A stretch of 64,000 nucleotides of DNA, taken from Cyclaneusma minus (taxonomy: Eukaryota > Ascomycota > Leotiomycetes > Marthamycetales > Marthamycetaceae). Position numbers and translations under genes: made by a program. Numbering within the stretch: position 1 is the first letter of the stretch; each line of letters opens with the position of its first letter. Of the stretch, positions 59,891-64,000 are shown in pieces. The stretch lies in assembly GCA_037179335.1 (NCBI GenBank), contig JAKZHN010000010.1, positions 7,870-71,869 on the forward strand, read 5' to 3'. The notes beneath the pieces are model-generated. The model searched no databases and was not told where the DNA came from. It saw only the letters and a list, made by a program, of their open reading frames with translations.

Positions 59891-61900
59891 TTTATATTTA
59901 AATAACTTTAATACTAATTAATGCTTTTTTAACAAAGGCATAAATTAGCAAGAATTTATTCTTAAAAAACTTATTGCAATTTAAAAAAAATCCAATTGCG
60001 CTAAAAAAGCAAAAAGCTTTGAAATCCTATTACCAGCTTTATTATAGCCTTAAAAAGCGGCTGGCAGTTTTAAAAAGCAATTGCGCTAATAATAGCAAAA
60101 TAAGCTATATTTATTACGGCTATTTTAAATTAAAAGCTTTAAAAAACGGCTTTTCAAATTATATATTGCAAGCTTTAGCATTTTTAAATAATATTGCGCC
60201 TTTTTTAATATATAATTTCCGCAATTTTATAGCGCCTTTTTAATGCGCTATATTTAAAGATATCCAAATTTGATTTAAAAATATATTATAAATTTGATTT
60301 AAAAATATATTACGCAAGCTAATATAGTTTAGCGCCGGTATAATATTTAAAAACAATTTTTTTTTTCGATTATTCCTTTCAAATTGGTATTTTTATACAA
60401 TTTGCAAATACTATTATACTTTTGCCAAGCCTGCTTTTAAAGGCAAAATATTTTTAATATTATTTTTAAGAACCCTTTTTAAATAAAGATTTTAATAAAA
60501 GCCTTATTATATAATTATTTTTTATTTTAAATAAACTTTAAAACTACGCTAATAATATTTATCCCAATAATTTCAAAATTAAAAGTCCGTTTATTTATAT
60601 TAAAAGCAGTATCAATATTTATATTTTATATTAGTATAAGTATTTAATACTAAAATAATAAATTAAACAAAATTGTAATTAAATTATAAAAAAACAAAAT
60701 ACCAACCAATTTAAACTAGGAAATAAAGCTATTTACATTATTTTGCGCATTTATTCAAAACACAATAGTATTTATATTAAAAGGGGAAAAATATATAAAA
60801 TGGCTAAAAAGCTGGTAATTATAATCATAAAGAATTTATAATATAAATACATTAAAAAAGAGCTACGGAGTATAAGGGCTAAATTCAATTATTATTTTAA
60901 AATTTTAAAATAAATAAGCTATAAAAAAGCCAAATACAAATAAAACGGACAAAAATTAAAAAATTAAAAAAAGCTAAATTTACAATGTTATTTTTTTCTC
61001 CGCCAAAGCAAAAGAAATTGCCAATATATTCAAAATATTCTTTACAGCCTTTATATTATTCTTATACTAAATATTAAAATTCCTAATAATGGCTTACTTA
61101 TTAAAATTAAAAACCAAATTAAAAATAAAATTAAAAATAAAATTATTTATTTTCTCTGCCTCTATTTAAAAAAGAATTACCGTATTAAATTACGCTATTT
61201 CCTCAATACCAGCTTTAATTAAATATATTAAATCTTTTTCTAAAATAGCTAAAATACTATACCCTTAAATACCATAGGCCTAGCCATTGCAGAAACCTTT
61301 TTAAAATATTTTTTAATTTTATTAAAAAACTCAATTTAATTCAAAAGCGCAATTCAATTAAAGCGCGTAATATGGAATTTAATATATTACAAATATCCCG
61401 TATTTTAGCCCGCAAATTAATTAATTTAATTAATTCGGAATAAATCAATTCGGCCCGAATGCCAATCATTATCAAAATTAAAAATAGAATTTAAATCAAG
61501 ATTAAAATTAAAATTAAAATTTCAAAGAATTTATTTCAAAGCTTTAAATTCCAAATTTATAGGCAAATAAACAAATTCTAAATATAGGCAAGGCGTACCA
61601 AAATAAAAATCGCTATAGCAAAAGTATATCTAATATTTTAAATATAAAAATATCAAAATTCATAAATATATATAAAAAGGCTGGTATTTCAGAATTTAAT
61701 TATTTAAAGACTCTTTTTTATATACTAAGAAATAAGGCTATTAAATATTATAATTGGGTATTTATAAAAAAAATCTTTTAAATAAATAATTTATTATATT
61801 TATTAGCAATTTGAAATTGAAACCTTTTATTTTAAATATTGGAATTTATAATATAATATCAAATTATTTATTAAAATTTAGCAGAGTTTTAGAAAAACCA
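59891..61900. other. AT-rich DNA upstream of Copia 4
   Basis: A plus-strand frame at 59,974-60,243 (89 codons, Lys/Asn/Tyr-rich) has no domain I can name. A 24-bp tandem duplication (AAATTTGATTTAAAAATATA…) lies at 60,268-60,312. The 5' LTR of Copia 4 would be expected in this interval but could not be recognised. Confidence 0.4.
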
Positions 61901-62044
61901 AAATCAAATATTTAAAAATAGTATTTAAAAAGCTTAAAAACATTTAGCCAATTCTAAATATAAAATACGAAAATAACAAATTTGTCAAAAATCAGCTGTT
62001 TAAAAATATAACTAAAGTTTTTAAATTTAAATTTATTTATATTA

Positions 62045-62440
62045 TTGCATATCCAAAATACAAAAAACTATTTGCCCAAATTAAAGCAGCTATTAATACC
62101 AAAATTAAAATCAATGCAATATTTAATTAATTTTATATTTATAATTATAATTATAACTACTAAAACCAATTTTATAATAATAGAAATTTCCGAAGTTTTA
62201 AATATAAAAATAAAAAATAATAGTAAATTTAAAAATGGATTTAGAAATAAATATAACAATGGATTTAAAAATGGATATTCTAATAGTAAATTCAAAAATA
62301 AATACTCCAATAATAATGCAAATTACAAGCGAATTTTTTTAAAAAGCTATAAAAATAGCAAATTTAAAAATAAATCAAAAAAATATAAAATTTGCAAAAA
62401 CATTGGATATTAATTTACCAATTATAAATTTTTTAAAAGA
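62045..62440 (+). pseudogene. Copia gag with degraded zinc knuckle
   Basis: A 122-codon plus-strand frame ends in a run of Asn, Lys, Phe, Gly and Tyr residues (FKNGFRNKYNNGFKNGY) that replaces the Arg/Gly-rich tract of fungal Copia gag. KKYKICKNIGY, a stop and FTNYKL follow. The latter aligns with the knuckle pattern KC.VC.K.GCWST.H: Cys codons read TAT, Trp is TAA and His is TAT, all single transitions. One Cys remains. The minus-strand frame at 62,068-62,310 is its shadow. Confidence 0.6.
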
Positions 62441-63014
62441 GGCAATATTAAAATAAATTTAAGGCATTTGCATCCAAATATAGCAAAATGGCAATTAGGA
62501 AATTATATTATATATATTTGTTTTTAAATTTAAAAAAAGTTATAATAATGCAAATTATAAAAAGAAATCCAGCAATACTCCTTTTAATAAAAAAATGTAT
62601 TTAACTATTTAATTTATGCAGAATATATATAGCAATCCTTTTATAGTCCTTTTAAAGCGCCTTTTAAACCCCTAATAAAAAAGATTAAATAATAATAAAA
62701 TTTATAATGCAATACAGCATTATATTTTCAATTATAATTTTACAAGATATAATTTTATTTAAAGAACCCTTTTAAACTAGCTTTTAAAAAATCATGGGTT
62801 TTATTTTTTTAAAGCCAATATATATATAATAAGTAATTTTTAATTAATTAATAAAAAACGAATTGTAGATATTTTAAATAAATAAGCCATAGTCTATGGA
62901 TTTATTTATTTAAATCCATTTAATTCGAAATAAAAAAGAGAATCTATTTTTATTAAAAAAGATTTTATTATAAAAGGAAAACATTTTTCTGGCATTTTGT
63001 AGAGTATTCTTTTT

Positions 63015-63140
63015 AAATAATAAAGCTGCAGGCTTTTACATAGCCGATTAAATATAATTTAAAATTTTCCAAAATATTATACTTGGACTTAAAAGAAATA
63101 AAACTGCAAAAGGAGTTTATTTAGAATTATTTGGAAATAA
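63015..63140 (+). pseudogene. Copia protease-like segment (weak)
   Basis: The frame reads NKAAGFYIAD and, after stops, FQNIILGLKRNKTAKGVYLE. The order and spacing resemble the DTGA..STAG…Q…P…LD region of fungal Copia proteases. The catalytic Asp-Thr-Gly triad itself is not preserved. Position between gag and integrase supports the call. Confidence 0.4.
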
Positions 63141-63768
63141 TTAGCTATTAAAAACTTTATAGATTATAAATATTTCTTTTTAATTTAAAATAACCCCCTT
63201 TTATATTTTTAAAAATAATATGCTATTTTTGCTATGGTTAATAAATATAAATAGATTAAAAATTAAATTTAATAATTTAAATAATATTATAATTTAAAGG
63301 CAATTTAAAATGGCAATTAAGAGAAAATAAAACCATTTGTAATTCCTTTTTCCTCCCCAGTATTAAAAATATAGCATTTTTATATATTTAATTAAAATTG
63401 ATTTAAAGGAAATTTACAATAAATAGAAATATACCAATATTTCAAGGCCAGCAGCAATTTTTATAAAGGCCAATAAAACATTTAATAAAATCCTTTAAAA
63501 GAAAATTGCAAAATTCTGCTTTAAATATCAATTTTATAAAAAAAAGCTAGGAAATCTCAAAATCAATTTAAAGTAGGATTTTAATTTTAATGCTAAAATT
63601 TTAATCAATTTATTTATTTTAGATAATAGGCTAATTATTTATATTATAAATATAGCTATTAAATATTAAATGGCCAAATTTCTTTTTTAAAAAACTACTA
63701 AATATATTTAAAAAATCATTAAAATTGTATAAATTAACATTTATTTAGGCATATTAAACCAAATTATT

Positions 63769-63948
63769 TATAACGCTGGCAAAGAATTTCAAAAAGAATT
63801 TAAATAGAGAATTAGTTTTTTAAAAGTCTGGACTAAATTGATTTTTATTAAAGCCTATTATACAATTGGCAAAAATAAACAATATTATATTATCCTTCGC
63901 TATGCTTTTAATACTATAAAAGCCAATATATTCAAATTTACTAGAAGA
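63769..63948 (+). pseudogene. Copia integrase core, catalytic D and E mutated
   Basis: Sixty codons in one frame with a single TAG: YNAGKEFQKEFK, then FLKVWTKLIF, then IKAYYTIGKNKQYYIILRYA, then FNTIKANIF. This matches the rve integrase core of fungal Copia elements, where (S/Y)DAGKEF carries the second catalytic Asp and (V)EAHHSIGK.ERYH.PLRRA carries the catalytic Glu. Here the Asp codon is AAC and the Glu codon AAA, His codons are TAT, and Glu-Arg is Lys-Gln. All are G-to-A or C-to-T changes. Confidence 0.75.
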
Positions 63949-64000
63949 AAATAGTTTTCAAATAGCAATTAAAGCTATTAGTAATATAATAAAGTTGAAT

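Larger units (their letters stand above)
61901..64000 (+). mobile_element. Copia-type retrotransposon 4 (5' part, runs off the edge)
   Basis: Gag zinc-knuckle sequence (62,045-62,440), a protease-like stretch (about 63,015-63,140) and an integrase core segment (63,769-63,948) occur in the correct Ty1/Copia order on the plus strand. Reverse transcriptase and RNase H would follow beyond 64,000. Stops and frame changes throughout make it inactive. The start coordinate is a guess because no LTR was found. Confidence 0.65.

Noticed and set aside
940..64000. Mitochondrial or organellar origin suggested by extreme A+T content
   Set aside because: No mitochondrial gene, rRNA or tRNA set is seen, and the recognisable content is nuclear transposons with RIP-type transitions joined to an ordinary nuclear gene region.
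1..64000. Secondary metabolite cluster, defence island or other multi-gene system
   Set aside because: Apart from one small secreted protein gene there is no intact coding sequence of a size that could form such a system.

Overview
This window is a piece of a filamentous ascomycete genome built from two contrasting compartments. The first ~940 bases have balanced composition and carry one small intact-looking gene. Almost everything after that is extremely A+T-rich, essentially gene-free, and packed with dead transposable elements. Wherever an element can be recognised, its damage follows the rule of repeat-induced point mutation (RIP): C-to-T and G-to-A transitions that turn CAA, CAG and TGG into stops and change catalytic Asp to Asn, Glu to Lys and His to Tyr. 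Such AT-isochores next to gene islands are typical of RIP-active Pezizomycotina. I cannot name the species.

Layout. 1-480: a small secreted cysteine-rich protein gene on the minus strand with its TATA box. 480-938: non-coding, ending in a tRNA-like/TIR fragment exactly at the switch to AT-rich DNA. 2.5-4.5 kb: first copy of an unidentified repeat family (E). 4.5-14.6 kb: AT-rich DNA with nothing identifiable. 15.5-16.6 kb: a fold-back element. 17.2-23 kb: a minus-strand Copia remnant split by a ~2.9-kb Mutator-like element (MULE) with a 9-bp target duplication. 23.0-24.6 kb: 3' end of a minus-strand Gypsy-like element. 25.3-32.1 kb: a Gypsy-type element with 162-bp LTRs and a chromodomain-like tail. 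32.8-33.6 kb: an internally deleted family E copy carrying an 11-bp minisatellite. 34.9-43.8 kb: a second Copia remnant, a second Gypsy A 3' end, and a third Copia bounded by 145-bp repeats that holds two small GC-richer insertions and an assembly gap. 45.6-47.8 kb: a non-coding TIR element with a perfect 9-bp target duplication and an internal array of repeats. 48-52 kb: a LINE remnant. 52.9-55.3 kb: the longest family E copy. From ~62 kb to the edge: a plus-strand Copia with gag, protease-like and integrase segments.

How it fits together. The only feature likely to be expressed is the secreted protein gene at the left edge. The rest is a nested transposon graveyard. The few GC-richer islands are mostly short elements or solo LTRs of about 60-500 bp, which fits late insertion or escape from a length-dependent mutation process. 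I see no operon, defence locus, biosynthetic cluster, CRISPR array or complete tRNA or rRNA gene, and no evidence of a new biochemical system. The most unusual structures are the two TIR elements at 41.1 and 45.6 kb and the family E deletion derivative with its minisatellite.
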